NCBI GenBank assembly: GCA_963785065.1
Contig: CAWATX010000002.1
Location: 1 to 64,000, forward strand
Direction of reading: 5' to 3'
Source: CAVSRC01 sp963785065
GTDB lineage: Bacteria; Pseudomonadota; Alphaproteobacteria; Rhizobiales; Kaistiaceae
Length of the DNA: 64,000 nt
Position numbers and translations under genes: made by a program. Positions within the stretch are counted from its first letter, which is position 1, and each line of letters begins with the position of its first letter. Below the pieces are notes generated by a model. It was not told the DNA's origin. It made no database searches and worked only from the letters and a program-made list of their open reading frames with translations. Positions 44,826 through 53,521 of the stretch are shown piece after piece.

Positions 44826-45107
44826 ATGACCCTCGAAAAGCGGCGGTATCCGAGCTTCGAAGAGGCGGAAGTCCTGGCCATCGGCGGGTTGACGTTCCTG
44901 GCCGCGCGGCCCGAGGCGCTGACCCGCTTCCTGCGGCTTTCCGGCATCGCGCCCACCGGCCTGCGCAACGCCGCCGGTGAGCCCGGCTTCCTGGTCGGTC
45001 TGCTCGACTATTTTCTCGCCAACGAAGCACTGCTCATCGACTATGCACATGAGGCGGGCGTGCCGCCCGAGGAGATCGCCCGCGCGCGAACCGCACTGGA
45101 CACATGA
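44826..45107 (+). CDS. DUF3572-domain protein
   Basis: A 93-residue protein beginning MTLEKRRYPSFEEAEVLAIG that matches DUF3572 in length and content (FLAARPEALTRFLRLSGI, LDYFLANEALLIDYAHEAG). Its function is unknown. In Hyphomicrobiales it is usually found divergent from divK, as here, which hints at a shared control region of about 100 bases. It overlaps the next gene by ATGA. Confidence 0.88.
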   Translation: MTLEKRRYPSFEEAEVLAIGGLTFLAARPEALTRFLRLSGIAPTGLRNAAGEPGFLVGLLDYFLANEALLIDYAHEAGVPPEEIARARTALDT

Positions 45108-45736
45108 CCGACCCATCGAAACGCACCATGCCGCTGGCGCTCGACGGCTATACCGACCTGCCGCCCGGCAAGATCGCCAATGTGGTGACCTATCTAGAAC
45201 GCGACGTCCCCACCGAGGCACCGCCGGCGCACCCCGGCTTTGTCGTCCGCCCCGTCGAGAAGCCGAGCGTCGCCTGGTATCGCGACCTCTATCGCCGCAT
45301 CGGCGAGGACTGGCTGTGGTTCTCCATGGCCGTGATCACCGACGAAGCGCTGGCCGCCATCCTCAATGATCCGGCCACGCTGGTGCTGGCCCTCCAGCAC
45401 GAGGGCGTCGCCACCGGTCTGGCGGAGCTCACCTTCGCCAAACCCGGCGAGGTCGAGATCGTCATGTTCGGCGTGGTGCCGGAGGCAACCGGCACCGGCG
45501 CCGCACGGGCGCTGATGGACGCGGGGCTGAGGGAAACCATGCGGCCCGGTATCAGGCGCATCTGGCTGCACACCTGCACCTTCGACCACCCGGCGGCCGT
45601 ACGCTTCTATCGCGGCAGCGGCTTCCGCCCCTTCAAATTCGCGATCGAGGTCAGTGACGATCCGCGGCTCACCGGGCACCTGCCGCGGCACGCAGCGCGT
45701 CACATTGCGCTGATCGATCCGGCCGACAAGGTCTGA
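45104..45736 (+). CDS. GNAT-family N-acetyltransferase
   Basis: The 210-residue protein has the GNAT acetyl-CoA region (VEIVMFGVVPEATGTGAARALM) and the later strand-helix pair (IWLHTCTFDHPAAVRFYRGSGF). The substrate is unknown. It starts in an ATGA overlap with DUF3572 and is therefore co-translated with it. The order divK / DUF3572-GNAT has the look of a conserved neighbourhood. Confidence 0.88.
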   Translation: MTDPSKRTMPLALDGYTDLPPGKIANVVTYLERDVPTEAPPAHPGFVVRPVEKPSVAWYRDLYRRIGEDWLWFSMAVITDEALAAILNDPATLVLALQHEGVATGLAELTFAKPGEVEIVMFGVVPEATGTGAARALMDAGLRETMRPGIRRIWLHTCTFDHPAAVRFYRGSGFRPFKFAIEVSDDPRLTGHLPRHAARHIALIDPADKV

Positions 45737-45746
45737 GCAAGCGCTC

Positions 45747-46133
45747 CTAGCGGGCAGCGGCGACGCGGTGATGGCCGCCGTGCGCGGCGCTCTTCTCCAC
45801 AGCGCTGTCGCGCTCGGCGATGGCCTCCGCCTTCTCCAGCTCGGCCACCGCCTCGTCGCGCTCGGCCACGGCCGCGGCGAGCTGAGCCTTCAGGTCGTCA
45901 GCCGAGACCTTGAGGTTGTCGCGCCGCTGCATCGCCGCCTTGGCGAAGGTCGGATAGGCGAAATGGCCTGCGTCGTGGATGCCGGAACGCTCCTGCTCGG
46001 CCAGGATCTGGTCGTCGAGTTCCTTGGCCATTCTTTCGAACTCGGCGATCATCGTCTCCATCTGCGCCACCTGACGGTTCTTTTCGTCGGCGTGGAACCG
46101 CTTGAGGCGGATCAGACTGTCGCGCGACTTCAT
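45747..46133 (-). CDS. fliJ: Flagellar export protein FliJ
   Basis: A 128-residue, almost wholly coiled-coil protein starting MKSRDSLIRLKRFHADEKNR, with long charged heptads and a histidine-containing tail. This matches the alphaproteobacterial FliJ that is commonly found divergent from ctrA. FliJ helps the flagellar type III export ATPase. No other flagellar gene is in the window, so the call rests on family likeness and position. Confidence 0.78.
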   Translation of the reverse strand: MKSRDSLIRLKRFHADEKNRQVAQMETMIAEFERMAKELDDQILAEQERSGIHDAGHFAYPTFAKAAMQRRDNLKVSADDLKAQLAAAVAERDEAVAELEKAEAIAERDSAVEKSAAHGGHHRVAAAR

Positions 46134-46338
46134 TGCTCGAGCACTCCTTCAGGCTTCACGAAAGGCGTACGGATTCGCCGCCGCCTGCCGCGAACGGCCG
46201 CGCAAGGCGCCAGGTGCTTAAGGCCGCAGCCGGCCCTGCTAACCGTTCGTTTACTTCTCGCGTTAATCATGGCTGAGGATGGTTTAATTCGCGGTAAACC
46301 GAACCGCTCGATTTGGGTCGGTGAAGCGCGAGTCTTCT

Positions 46339-46509
46339 GAATCACTTAGGGCCGTTTCTTAAACGTGGTTAACAAGAGTTCAAGAAACGGAAACCGGTGG
46401 TAGGTCAATGCCCTGTGCAACTTGTTGGGACTCAATGATTAAACAGCTTGTGCCGGGAAAACAGAGTTTGTTAACCATTGGTTGGTAGCGTCGCGAATCG
46501 GGGTTAACC
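46339..46509 (+). promoter_or_regulatory. ctrA upstream control region: GANTC and CtrA-box-like sites
   Basis: Three GANTC sites for CcrM methylation lie here (GAATC 46339-46343, GACTC 46429-46433, GAATC 46495-46499). Several CtrA-like boxes are also present: TTAA-N6-TTAA at 46359-46372, a perfect half-site TTAACCAT at 46471-46478 and GGTTAACC at 46502-46509. A weaker TTAATCAT is at 46263-46270. The 439-base gap between fliJ and ctrA holds no gene. Control of ctrA by CcrM methylation and by CtrA itself is known in Caulobacter. Confidence 0.65.
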
Positions 46510-46572
46510 GTTCCTTCGTGCCGGCGGCGTAAGGGCCGGTGCGCCAAGCCCGGAAAGGCCAGGGGGATTGGC

Positions 46573-47274
46573 ATGCGTGTTCTATTGATTGAGGACGACA
46601 GCGCCACCGCGCAGAGCATCGAACTGATGCTCAAGTCCGAGAATTTCAACGTCTATACGACAGACCTCGGCGAGGAAGGTGTCGACCTCGGCAAGCTCTA
46701 CGACTACGACATCATTCTCCTGGATCTGAACCTGCCCGACATGTCGGGCTACGAGGTGCTGCGCACGCTGCGCCTGGCGAAGGTGAAGACTCCCATCCTC
46801 ATCCTGTCAGGTCTCGCCGGCATCGAGGACAAGGTCCGGGGCCTCGGCTTCGGGGCGGACGACTACATGACCAAGCCGTTCCACAAGGACGAGCTGGTCG
46901 CCCGCATCCACGCCATCGTGCGCCGCTCGAAGGGCCACGCCCAGTCGGTGATCACCACCGGCGACCTCACCGTCAATCTCGACACCAAGACGGTGGAGGT
47001 TAACGGCCAGCGCGTGCATCTGACCGGCAAGGAATACCAGATGCTCGAGCTGCTCTCGCTGCGCAAGGGCACGACGCTGACCAAAGAGATGTTCCTCAAT
47101 CATCTCTATGGCGGCATGGACGAACCCGAACTGAAGATCATCGACGTGTTCATTTGCAAGCTGCGCAAGAAGCTCGCAGCCGCTACCGGCGGTCAGAACT
47201 ACATCGAGACCGTATGGGGCCGCGGCTATGTGCTGCGCGAGCCGGACGAGCACGAGATCCGCGAAAGCGCCTGA
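46573..47274 (+). CDS. ctrA: Cell-cycle response regulator CtrA
   Basis: CtrA is the master regulator of the alphaproteobacterial cell cycle. The 233-residue protein has a receiver with acidic pair at 8-9, phospho-acceptor Asp51 (IILLDLNLPDMSG) and Lys in MTKPFHKDELVARIHAI. The OmpR-type winged helix follows (HLTGKEYQMLELLSLRKG ... YGGMDEPELKIIDVFICKLR). It ends ESA rather than the AA of Caulobacter. The upstream region has methylation and self-binding sites. A terminator follows. Confidence 0.98.
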   Translation: MRVLLIEDDSATAQSIELMLKSENFNVYTTDLGEEGVDLGKLYDYDIILLDLNLPDMSGYEVLRTLRLAKVKTPILILSGLAGIEDKVRGLGFGADDYMTKPFHKDELVARIHAIVRRSKGHAQSVITTGDLTVNLDTKTVEVNGQRVHLTGKEYQMLELLSLRKGTTLTKEMFLNHLYGGMDEPELKIIDVFICKLRKKLAAATGGQNYIETVWGRGYVLREPDEHEIRESA

Positions 47275-47322
47275 TCGGTTTGCCGTCCGCGCCAATAACC
47301 CCCACGGCGCGGAAACATGCGA

Positions 47323-47354
47323 AAGCCCCGCTACCCTCCCGGCGGGGCTTTTGC
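47323..47354 (+). terminator. Rho-independent terminator after ctrA
   Basis: AAGCCCCGC pairs with GCGGGGCTT over a 10-base loop and is followed by TTGCTTT. It lies about 50 bases after the ctrA stop and separates it from the convergent aldo/keto reductase. Confidence 0.8.
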
Positions 47355-47403
47355 TTTGGGTTGACGAACGGTGCCGCTGGACCGGCACAATCGTCCGCGC
47401 GGT

Positions 47404-48390
47404 TCACCGGTCGCCGAACCCTGCCAGCACGTCATTGATCTCCGCCATCACCGTCGCCGGCAGCGGGCCCTTCTCGGCGGCGGCGAGATTGTCGTTGACC
47501 TGCGCCTCGGTCTTGAAGCCGGGCACCGGCAGCGCCACCGGCGAGCGGGCCAGGATCCAGCCGAGCGCGCCCTGCGCCAGCGTCCGTCCGTCCGCCTGCA
47601 GAAGATCGCGCAGCGCCGCGACACGTCCGAGATAGGTGGCGTTCGGCTTGCCGTCCTTGAAGAAACGCAACCAGGGATGCGCCTGGGCGCGCACGTCGTC
47701 GCCGGCAAGCGGCTGGTCCGGCTTGAACTTGCCGGTGAGCAGGCCCATCGCCAACGGCAGTCGGGAGAGCGAGATCTTGCCCCGCGTCTCGGCAAGCCGC
47801 ATTAGCTCCGCCGCCGGGGTGAAGATGTTGTAGTCGTTCTCGAAGGCGACAAAATGCGGATAGTCGACGGCCGACAGTGCCTGCGGCATAAAGTCGGTGC
47901 TCCAGCCATAGGCGGCGACCCTGCCCTCCACGACAAGCGTCTCCAGCGTGTCGAAGACCTGCGGCGCCAGCGCCGGGTCCATGCCGTTGAGATGCAGCAG
48001 CGCCAGGTCGATTTGGTCGCGCTTCAGTCGCCTGCGGCTGCCGTCGATGGTGGCGCGTATGCCGTCGGGGGTGACGTTGTCCGGCCCCCTGATCTGGTTC
48101 ACGTCGTCGACGTCGTAACCGAACTTGGTGATGATCACCGCATCGTCATGATGAGCAATCTCTTCGCCAACCAATATCTCCGAATGGCCGGCACCGTAGG
48201 CCGCCGCGGTGTCGAAGACGCGCGCGCCGCGCTCGTAGCCGAGCCGCAGCGCCTTGCGCGACACCGCGTCGTCGACGGCGCCATAGCTGGTCGAGGGTCC
48301 GTCATTGCGCGACGGACCGCCGATCGCCCAGCAGCCAAGCCCGACCCGGGGTACTTCCATTCCGGTCCAGATGCGCATCGATGTGGTCAT
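47404..48390 (-). CDS. Aldo/keto reductase
   Basis: A 328-residue oxidoreductase with PRVGLGCWAIGGP, catalytic VFDTAAAYGAGHSE, TKFGYD, and the cofactor loop LPVPGFKTEAQVNDNL. The middle part (LALLHLNGMDP) is typical of the AKR fold. The substrate is unknown. It differs from the reductase at 24.9 kb and belongs to another subgroup. It stands after the CheY-like gene on the same strand, about 130 bases away. Confidence 0.9.
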   Translation of the reverse strand: MTTSMRIWTGMEVPRVGLGCWAIGGPSRNDGPSTSYGAVDDAVSRKALRLGYERGARVFDTAAAYGAGHSEILVGEEIAHHDDAVIITKFGYDVDDVNQIRGPDNVTPDGIRATIDGSRRRLKRDQIDLALLHLNGMDPALAPQVFDTLETLVVEGRVAAYGWSTDFMPQALSAVDYPHFVAFENDYNIFTPAAELMRLAETRGKISLSRLPLAMGLLTGKFKPDQPLAGDDVRAQAHPWLRFFKDGKPNATYLGRVAALRDLLQADGRTLAQGALGWILARSPVALPVPGFKTEAQVNDNLAAAEKGPLPATVMAEINDVLAGFGDR

Positions 48391-48517
48391 GTGTCTTGCC
48401 TTCCTGTCCGTCGGCCGCGTTTGCCCGCAGCACAATCGTTTCCTCCTCCGGAGGCGTCGTCCACAAGACGCACCGAAGGCGCTCCGTACCGACCTGGCCG
48501 AGAAGCGGGTGCTCCGC

Positions 48518-48883
48518 CTAAAGCATGCCGACTTCGTGTAGCTTGGCCTCAACCAGCGCGCGGTCGAAGGGCTTGAGGATATAGTCGTCGACGCCGGCCC
48601 GCAGCGCCTTGGCGATTTGCGCCACGTCGGCCTCGCTGACGCAGTACAGCACCTTGGGATCGCGCCCACGATCGAGCTTGCGCAGGTTGGCCACCACGTC
48701 GATGCCCTCCATCGCCGGCAGGTGCCAGTCGAGCAGGATCATGTCGGGCATGGTGCGCCGGCACATCTCCAGCGCCTGGCCGCCATCCTCAGCCTCCGAC
48801 ACAGTGAAGTCGAAGCCCTCGAAGATGCGCCGTGCGACCTTGCGGACGACACTGGAATCATCAACGACAAGGCAATGCTTCAT
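48518..48883 (-). CDS. CheY-like single-domain response regulator
   Basis: The 121-residue receiver starts MKHCLVVDDSSVVRKVARRI, has Asp52 in MILLDWHLPAMEGIDV and Lys in YILKPFDRALVEAKL. It carries no output domain. It lies directly downstream of chpT on the same strand, 131 bases away. That position suggests a link to the ChpT phosphorelay or to motility, but it does not match CpdR in sequence. The ATG at 48883 was chosen as the conserved receiver start. Confidence 0.85.
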   Translation of the reverse strand: MKHCLVVDDSSVVRKVARRIFEGFDFTVSEAEDGGQALEMCRRTMPDMILLDWHLPAMEGIDVVANLRKLDRGRDPKVLYCVSEADVAQIAKALRAGVDDYILKPFDRALVEAKLHEVGML

Positions 48884-49014
48884 GGAGCGTCTCCGCGACA
48901 AAGGGGGCGGGCCGCGACAGCCACCCGCCATGCGTGGATGACGGGCAAATCTATCAGCCGATGGTTAACGTCTAATGACGAGCGCAACCCCGCGCTTGCC
49001 CCAGCTTTCTGCTG

Positions 49015-49662
49015 TTACCCGGCCGCCGCCGACGCCTCGATGACGACGTCGACACCGTCGAGCCGCGCCGACACGGCCATGCCGCAGGCCCGCGCCAGTG
49101 CCCCGGTATAGTAGGCCTGGACGAGCTGGGCATCGATCGTCTCCCCGGCGATGTCGCCAGGGACCAGCTTCTCGAAGGCCGCCGGCACCCGCGCGCTCGG
49201 CCCCTGCGAGCGCAGGAGGAAGCGCGCCGGCTCTGCCGAGGGCACGTTGACATGGATGGTGCCGCCGCGCGGCACCGCCGCATTGGCCAGCAGGATCAGG
49301 TTGAGCAGCAACTTCACCAGGTTCTTGGGCATGAGCACGCGCGGTGCTTCCCACGAAAATTCGGCCTTCTCGCCCTCCATGTAGCCGGTCGCCACCTTCT
49401 GGGCGTCACCGAGGTCGATCTCGGCACCGGCCGAGCCGGCGGCACCGAAGGCCAGCCGCGCAAACTGGAGCTTGGCCGAGGCCTGGTGCGCGCTCCGCTT
49501 GATGAGTTCGGAGGCGAACTCGCGCATTTCCTCGCTGTTTTCCTCCTCTAGGACTTCCAAGCCGTTATTGATCGCCCCGACCGGCGAAATGATGTCGTGG
49601 CAGACGCGACTGCAAAGCAGCGCGGCAAGATCGAGCGCTTCCAGTTCGACCCGTTCGCTCAT
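49015..49662 (-). CDS. chpT: Histidine phosphotransferase ChpT
   Basis: ChpT passes phosphate from CckA to CtrA and CpdR. The 215-residue protein has the DHp-like helix with phospho-His22 in SRVCHDIISPVGAINNGLEV, and a degenerate ATPase-like domain (NLVKLLLNLILLANAAVPRG, then GAL-ARACGMAVSARL). The length is typical. Together with CtrA and SciP it gives most of the relay in this window. CckA is not present. It is divergent from the eipA-like gene. Confidence 0.93.
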   Translation of the reverse strand: MSERVELEALDLAALLCSRVCHDIISPVGAINNGLEVLEEENSEEMREFASELIKRSAHQASAKLQFARLAFGAAGSAGAEIDLGDAQKVATGYMEGEKAEFSWEAPRVLMPKNLVKLLLNLILLANAAVPRGGTIHVNVPSAEPARFLLRSQGPSARVPAAFEKLVPGDIAGETIDAQLVQAYYTGALARACGMAVSARLDGVDVVIEASAAAG

Positions 49663-49876
49663 GATCCCTCCGACCTCGCAAAAACCCTCAGGACCGCCGA
49701 ATCATGCCCCGGCGGTCGGCGATCCGGGGATACACCGGGCCTTCGCCCGTGCCAACCGGTCGGCAGCCCGCCACCGGCAAACCGCCGCACGCCGTCACCC
49801 CGCCCATATTTGGTCTAGAATCCGTGCGATTCGCGCACTCGCCAGACCATTCCACGGGAACAAGTGGGACCCCGTC

Positions 49877-50485
49877 ATGACCTTGCTCTTTCGCACCGCC
49901 GCCATCGCCCTCGTGCTTGCCGCCGGCTTCGCTGCGGCCCCTGCCCTCGCCGAGCAGGCCGGCACCTATGCCGGCACACCGCCGCCGCCGGCCGGGCAGA
50001 ACGAAGCCTATACCAGCGAGGAACTGGTCCAGGAGGGACATACCTTCTTCGGCGGGGTGTCGGAGGGGCTCGCCAGCATCATCGAGAAGGCGGTCAGCCA
50101 GTACGGCCTGCCCAACGGCTATATCCTCGGCCAGGAAGGCAGCGGCGCCGTGGTCGCCGGCCTGCGCTATGGCGAGGGCAGGCTCTACACACGCAATGCC
50201 GGCCAGCACAAAGTCTACTGGCAGGGACCGAGCATCGGCGTCGACGTCGGCGGCAGCGGCGACCGGGTCATGATGCTGGTCTACAACCTGCCCTCGGTTG
50301 ATGCGGTCTATGACCGTTTTGTCGGCATTGCCGGCTCAGCCCACGTCATCGCCGGCTTCGGCATGACGGTGCTCAGCCGCGGCGATGTCTATGTCGCCCC
50401 CATCGTGTCCGGCGTCGGCGCGCGACTCGGTGTCAATTTCGGTTATCTGAAGATTACCGCCCAGCCGACCTGGAATCCCTTCTGA
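49877..50485 (+). CDS. eipA: DUF1134 periplasmic protein, EipA-like
   Basis: The 202-residue protein has a signal peptide (MTLLFRTAAIALVLAAGFAA, cleavage after ALA) and a DUF1134 domain (GVSEGLASIIEKAVSQYGLP, GPSIGVDVGGSGDRVMMLVY). In Brucella the DUF1134 protein EipA is a small periplasmic barrel needed for envelope integrity, and its gene is a CtrA target. The neighbourhood of chpT fits this. The gene ends cleanly in a TGA about 150 bases before the coiled-coil gene. Confidence 0.85.
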   Translation: MTLLFRTAAIALVLAAGFAAAPALAEQAGTYAGTPPPPAGQNEAYTSEELVQEGHTFFGGVSEGLASIIEKAVSQYGLPNGYILGQEGSGAVVAGLRYGEGRLYTRNAGQHKVYWQGPSIGVDVGGSGDRVMMLVYNLPSVDAVYDRFVGIAGSAHVIAGFGMTVLSRGDVYVAPIVSGVGARLGVNFGYLKITAQPTWNPF

Positions 50486-50582
50486 ACGGCCGTTTTTTAC
50501 CAGTCTTGCAGCCTCTGTGACCGGATGCATTGCCGTCCGGCCTCTAATCGCATTTAATCTGCGGTAATATGGCGTCGTCATG

Positions 50583-50607
50583 ATCCCGGCCGCGGTATGG
50601 CCGGGAT
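50583..50607 (+). promoter_or_regulatory. Hairpin in the leader of the coiled-coil gene
   Basis: ATCCCGGCC and GGCCGGGAT form a perfect 9-bp stem around a 7-base loop. It lies 27 bases before the preferred TTG start of the next gene. If an upstream ATG at 50580 were used, the hairpin would lie within the first codons. It may affect translation or mRNA stability. No T-run follows, so it is unlikely to be a terminator. Confidence 0.4.
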
Positions 50608-50633
50608 GCGTCGGGCGGCTCGGAGGCTGGGTC

Positions 50634-52526
50634 TTGATTCAGGCGGCAATGTATTTCGCACTCGGCCTGTTTAGCGCCGGGCTGTTGGTGCTTCTGATTG
50701 CACCGGTGGTCTGGCGCAGGTCGGCACGGCTGGCACGCGCCCGCATCGAGGCGAGCCTGCCCCTCACACGCGCCGAGATCAACGCCGACAAGGACCGCCT
50801 GCGCGCCGATTTCGCCATCGCCACGCGGCGGCTTGAGGTCACTCAGGCCCAGCTCAACGACAAGCTCATCGCGCAATCCTCCGATCTCACCCGCCGGCAG
50901 GAGCAGATCGCCGAACTCACCGGCGTCCGCGACGAGCTCAACGCCACCATCGCCGGGCTGGAGGAGCGCATTACCGGCCTGACGACGACCGTTGCCGAGA
51001 ACGAATCGGCGCTGGCCACGGCGCGCGCCGACATCGCGCATCGCGACGACGAGATCAGCGCCCGCGTCATCAAGCTGAACGCCACCGAGGGCGAGCTTGA
51101 GGCTGCGCGCCAGCAGATTGCCGAACTCAGGCTGGAAGTGGTCGCCGGCAACACCCAGGTCGGCAATCTCGACGATCGCATCAAGGAACTGGCTGCCTCG
51201 GAAGCCGACCTCACCGCCATCCGCGAGCGGCTGACCGGAGAGCTTGCCGCAGAGCGCGATGCGCTCGCCGCCGAACGCCAGCGCGCCGAAGGGCTCGAGG
51301 CGGATCTGCAGGCGCTGCACAATGAGCGCCAGGAGCGCCTGGCGGAGATGGAGCGCCGCAGCGACCAGTTGAAGGGCGTCGAGGCCGAGCTTGCCGCCGA
51401 GCGCGTGCGTCTTGAGCAGGTGACCGCCGAACTGGCGGCAGAACGCGAGCAGCTGGCCGCCGTGACGCAACGCGCCGAGACCCTTGCCGCCGAGGTGGCA
51501 ACGCTGGAGCGCGAGCGCGACAGCGAGCGCGAGAACGCCGCCCAGACCGAGGCACGGGTTCGCGCGCTTGCCTCCGAAATCGACGCCGAGCGTGCACGCA
51601 CCGGCACCGCCCACGGGCGCGCCGAGGGCCTAGCGGCCGACCTCGATGCGCTCCACAGCGAACATGCCCGCCAGAAGGAGGAGGCTGCACGGCTGACCGC
51701 CGAGGCGCAATATCTGGCTGCCGAGATCGATGCCGAGCGCCAGCGCACAGCAACCGAGCACGGACGCGCCGAGAGTCTGGCCGCCGACCTCGCCGCCCTG
51801 CGCAACCAGCATGCCCACCAGAAGGAAGAGGTGGCGCGGTTCGCCGACGAGCTGCTCGGCCTTTCGGCGCGGATCAGTGCCGAGCGCGAGCAGGCTGCCG
51901 CCCGCGCCGCCGAGGTGACAGCGCTCACCGGCCAGCGCGACGAACTCGCCGCCGAACTCGGCAAGCGCCAGGAAGAGATCAAGGCGCTCAATGCCGAGCT
52001 GTTCGAGGACGTCCGCCTTCAGGAAGAACTGGAGAAGCGGCTGCACGATTCGGAGATGGCGCTGTCCGACGCCAAGGCTGAGCTTCTCAGCCTGCGCATC
52101 AGGCAGCAGACCGATTCGGTCGTCGGCGCTGACCACCTGCGCCAGACGCTGGCGAGCAGCGAGGCGGACAAAAGATCGCTGGCCGAGCAACTGGCGGCGC
52201 TGCAGGGCGACCTGACGGCGCTGCGTGCCGAGAATGACGCGCTGCGGCGCGTCTCCGGCGGCGCTGCCCACGGCGACCACCCGGAGAATCACGAGCTGCG
52301 CCAGCGCCTGAGCGAGATCGCCGCCAATGTCGTCCGCCTCACCCAGACGATCGCGTCGGGCGAGGAGGCACCGCTGTCACCGGCCGAGGGCAACGGCCAC
52401 GGCGCCGCGCGGCAACCCCAACCGGCCCCCGCCGCCCCGGTGTCGGCCGAGCGGCCGGCCCCCACGGTCGGCTCGACGCTGGCCGAGCGCCTGCGCGCCC
52501 TCCAACACGCCGGCGCCCGCCACTAG
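50634..52526 (+). CDS. Membrane-anchored coiled-coil protein
   Basis: The 630-residue protein has one N-terminal membrane helix (MYFALGLFSAGLLVLLIAPV), then a long run of heptads rich in Ala, Glu and Arg (about 60-530), and a proline-rich tail ending RLRALQHAGARH. Several near-repeats in the coil (ALHSEHARQKEEAARLTAEA, ALRNQHAHQKEEVARFADEL) show internal duplication. I chose the TTG at 50634 because GGAGG lies 7 bases upstream. Earlier ATG starts have no ribosome site. A structural or organising role at the membrane is inferred only from the shape. Confidence 0.75.
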   Translation: MIQAAMYFALGLFSAGLLVLLIAPVVWRRSARLARARIEASLPLTRAEINADKDRLRADFAIATRRLEVTQAQLNDKLIAQSSDLTRRQEQIAELTGVRDELNATIAGLEERITGLTTTVAENESALATARADIAHRDDEISARVIKLNATEGELEAARQQIAELRLEVVAGNTQVGNLDDRIKELAASEADLTAIRERLTGELAAERDALAAERQRAEGLEADLQALHNERQERLAEMERRSDQLKGVEAELAAERVRLEQVTAELAAEREQLAAVTQRAETLAAEVATLERERDSERENAAQTEARVRALASEIDAERARTGTAHGRAEGLAADLDALHSEHARQKEEAARLTAEAQYLAAEIDAERQRTATEHGRAESLAADLAALRNQHAHQKEEVARFADELLGLSARISAEREQAAARAAEVTALTGQRDELAAELGKRQEEIKALNAELFEDVRLQEELEKRLHDSEMALSDAKAELLSLRIRQQTDSVVGADHLRQTLASSEADKRSLAEQLAALQGDLTALRAENDALRRVSGGAAHGDHPENHELRQRLSEIAANVVRLTQTIASGEEAPLSPAEGNGHGAARQPQPAPAAPVSAERPAPTVGSTLAERLRALQHAGARH

Positions 52527-52543
52527 ACTAGACTCACGGTCGT

Positions 52544-53359
52544 CTATTTCAGCGACGGGTTCGTCCACAGCTGGCGTTTCTTTTCGCCGATCAGGCAATC
52601 CGTCCGCTGCGGCGCCGTCGGCACGGTCTCGGCCGCCAGCATCAGGCGCGGGGTGAGCCCGGAAATCTCCAACACCAGCTTGCGCCGGATCGCCTTCTCG
52701 AAGCCGTTGGTGTCGTCGACCGTGACCATGAAGGCGCCCGGCCCGCCGATCACGCAATCCCGGTAGTAGATGTCGAGATTGGGGATGTTGAACAGGCTGT
52801 AACCACCACCGCCGTTGTGCAGCACGATCGGCAGGCCGTTGATGGCGATCCCCTGTTCGATCACCTGGTCGCGCATCGGCGCCACCGGCAGACCCATATT
52901 GTTCGGCCCGTCGCCGGAGACGTCGATCACCTGGCGTTCGCCGCTTGCGCCGCTCGCCCCGAACAGGCCCGCGGCGGCTTCCAACCCGCCGGAAATCGAG
53001 GTGCCCGATGCCCGTGTCATCGGCGCCTGCTCCAAAGCCGTGGCGAAGGCATCCGCCTCCTGGCTGTTGCCGACGATCGTCCACGGCACCAGCACCTGCT
53101 GATAGGACGGTCCCGACCATTCCATATAGGTGACAGCGATGCGGCCCGCGGCACCGTCCTGGATCGCCTGAATCACCTCGGGGGCGCGAAAGGCGGCGAC
53201 ATAGCCGTCGCGTTGCAGCTGCTGCTCGTCATAATCCATGGAGCGCGACACATCGACCGCGAGCACCAGCTCGAGGTCGACGGCGACGGCAGCCGCCGCT
53301 GCCGAACCGCTCATGCCGATAACCCCAAGGCAAACGGCGAGCGCTGCGAAACGGTTCAT
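52544..53359 (-). CDS. DUF1194 secreted protein with von Willebrand A domain
   Basis: A 271-residue protein with a signal peptide (MNRFAALAVCLGVIGMSGSA) and a von Willebrand A fold. The metal-binding MIDAS motif is DVSRSM (D-x-S-x-S) followed by ISGGLEAAAGLF and VIDVSGDGPNN. This is the DUF1194 group. The partner is unknown. The gene is convergent with the coiled-coil gene (17 bases apart) and divergent from the metallopeptidase gene. Confidence 0.85.
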   Translation of the reverse strand: MNRFAALAVCLGVIGMSGSAAAAAVAVDLELVLAVDVSRSMDYDEQQLQRDGYVAAFRAPEVIQAIQDGAAGRIAVTYMEWSGPSYQQVLVPWTIVGNSQEADAFATALEQAPMTRASGTSISGGLEAAAGLFGASGASGERQVIDVSGDGPNNMGLPVAPMRDQVIEQGIAINGLPIVLHNGGGGYSLFNIPNLDIYYRDCVIGGPGAFMVTVDDTNGFEKAIRRKLVLEISGLTPRLMLAAETVPTAPQRTDCLIGEKKRQLWTNPSLK

Positions 53360-53521
53360 GGCCGGCCTCCACCCCGCTTCTTGCCCCAGCGGCCGAATCG
53401 TATCGCGATGCCGCCCGGGGTCAAAGGCCTTTGCACGCATCCCTGGCGACGACCACGGCTTGCCGTCGCCGCCCCGCCATGACAGCATCGCAATGACGAT
53501 CGCAAACGCTTCCCCGGGGCC

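Noticed and set aside
48518..48883. Identity of the CheY-like gene as cpdR
   Set aside because: It lies next to chpT but its sequence does not match the CpdR pattern; named only as a receiver protein.
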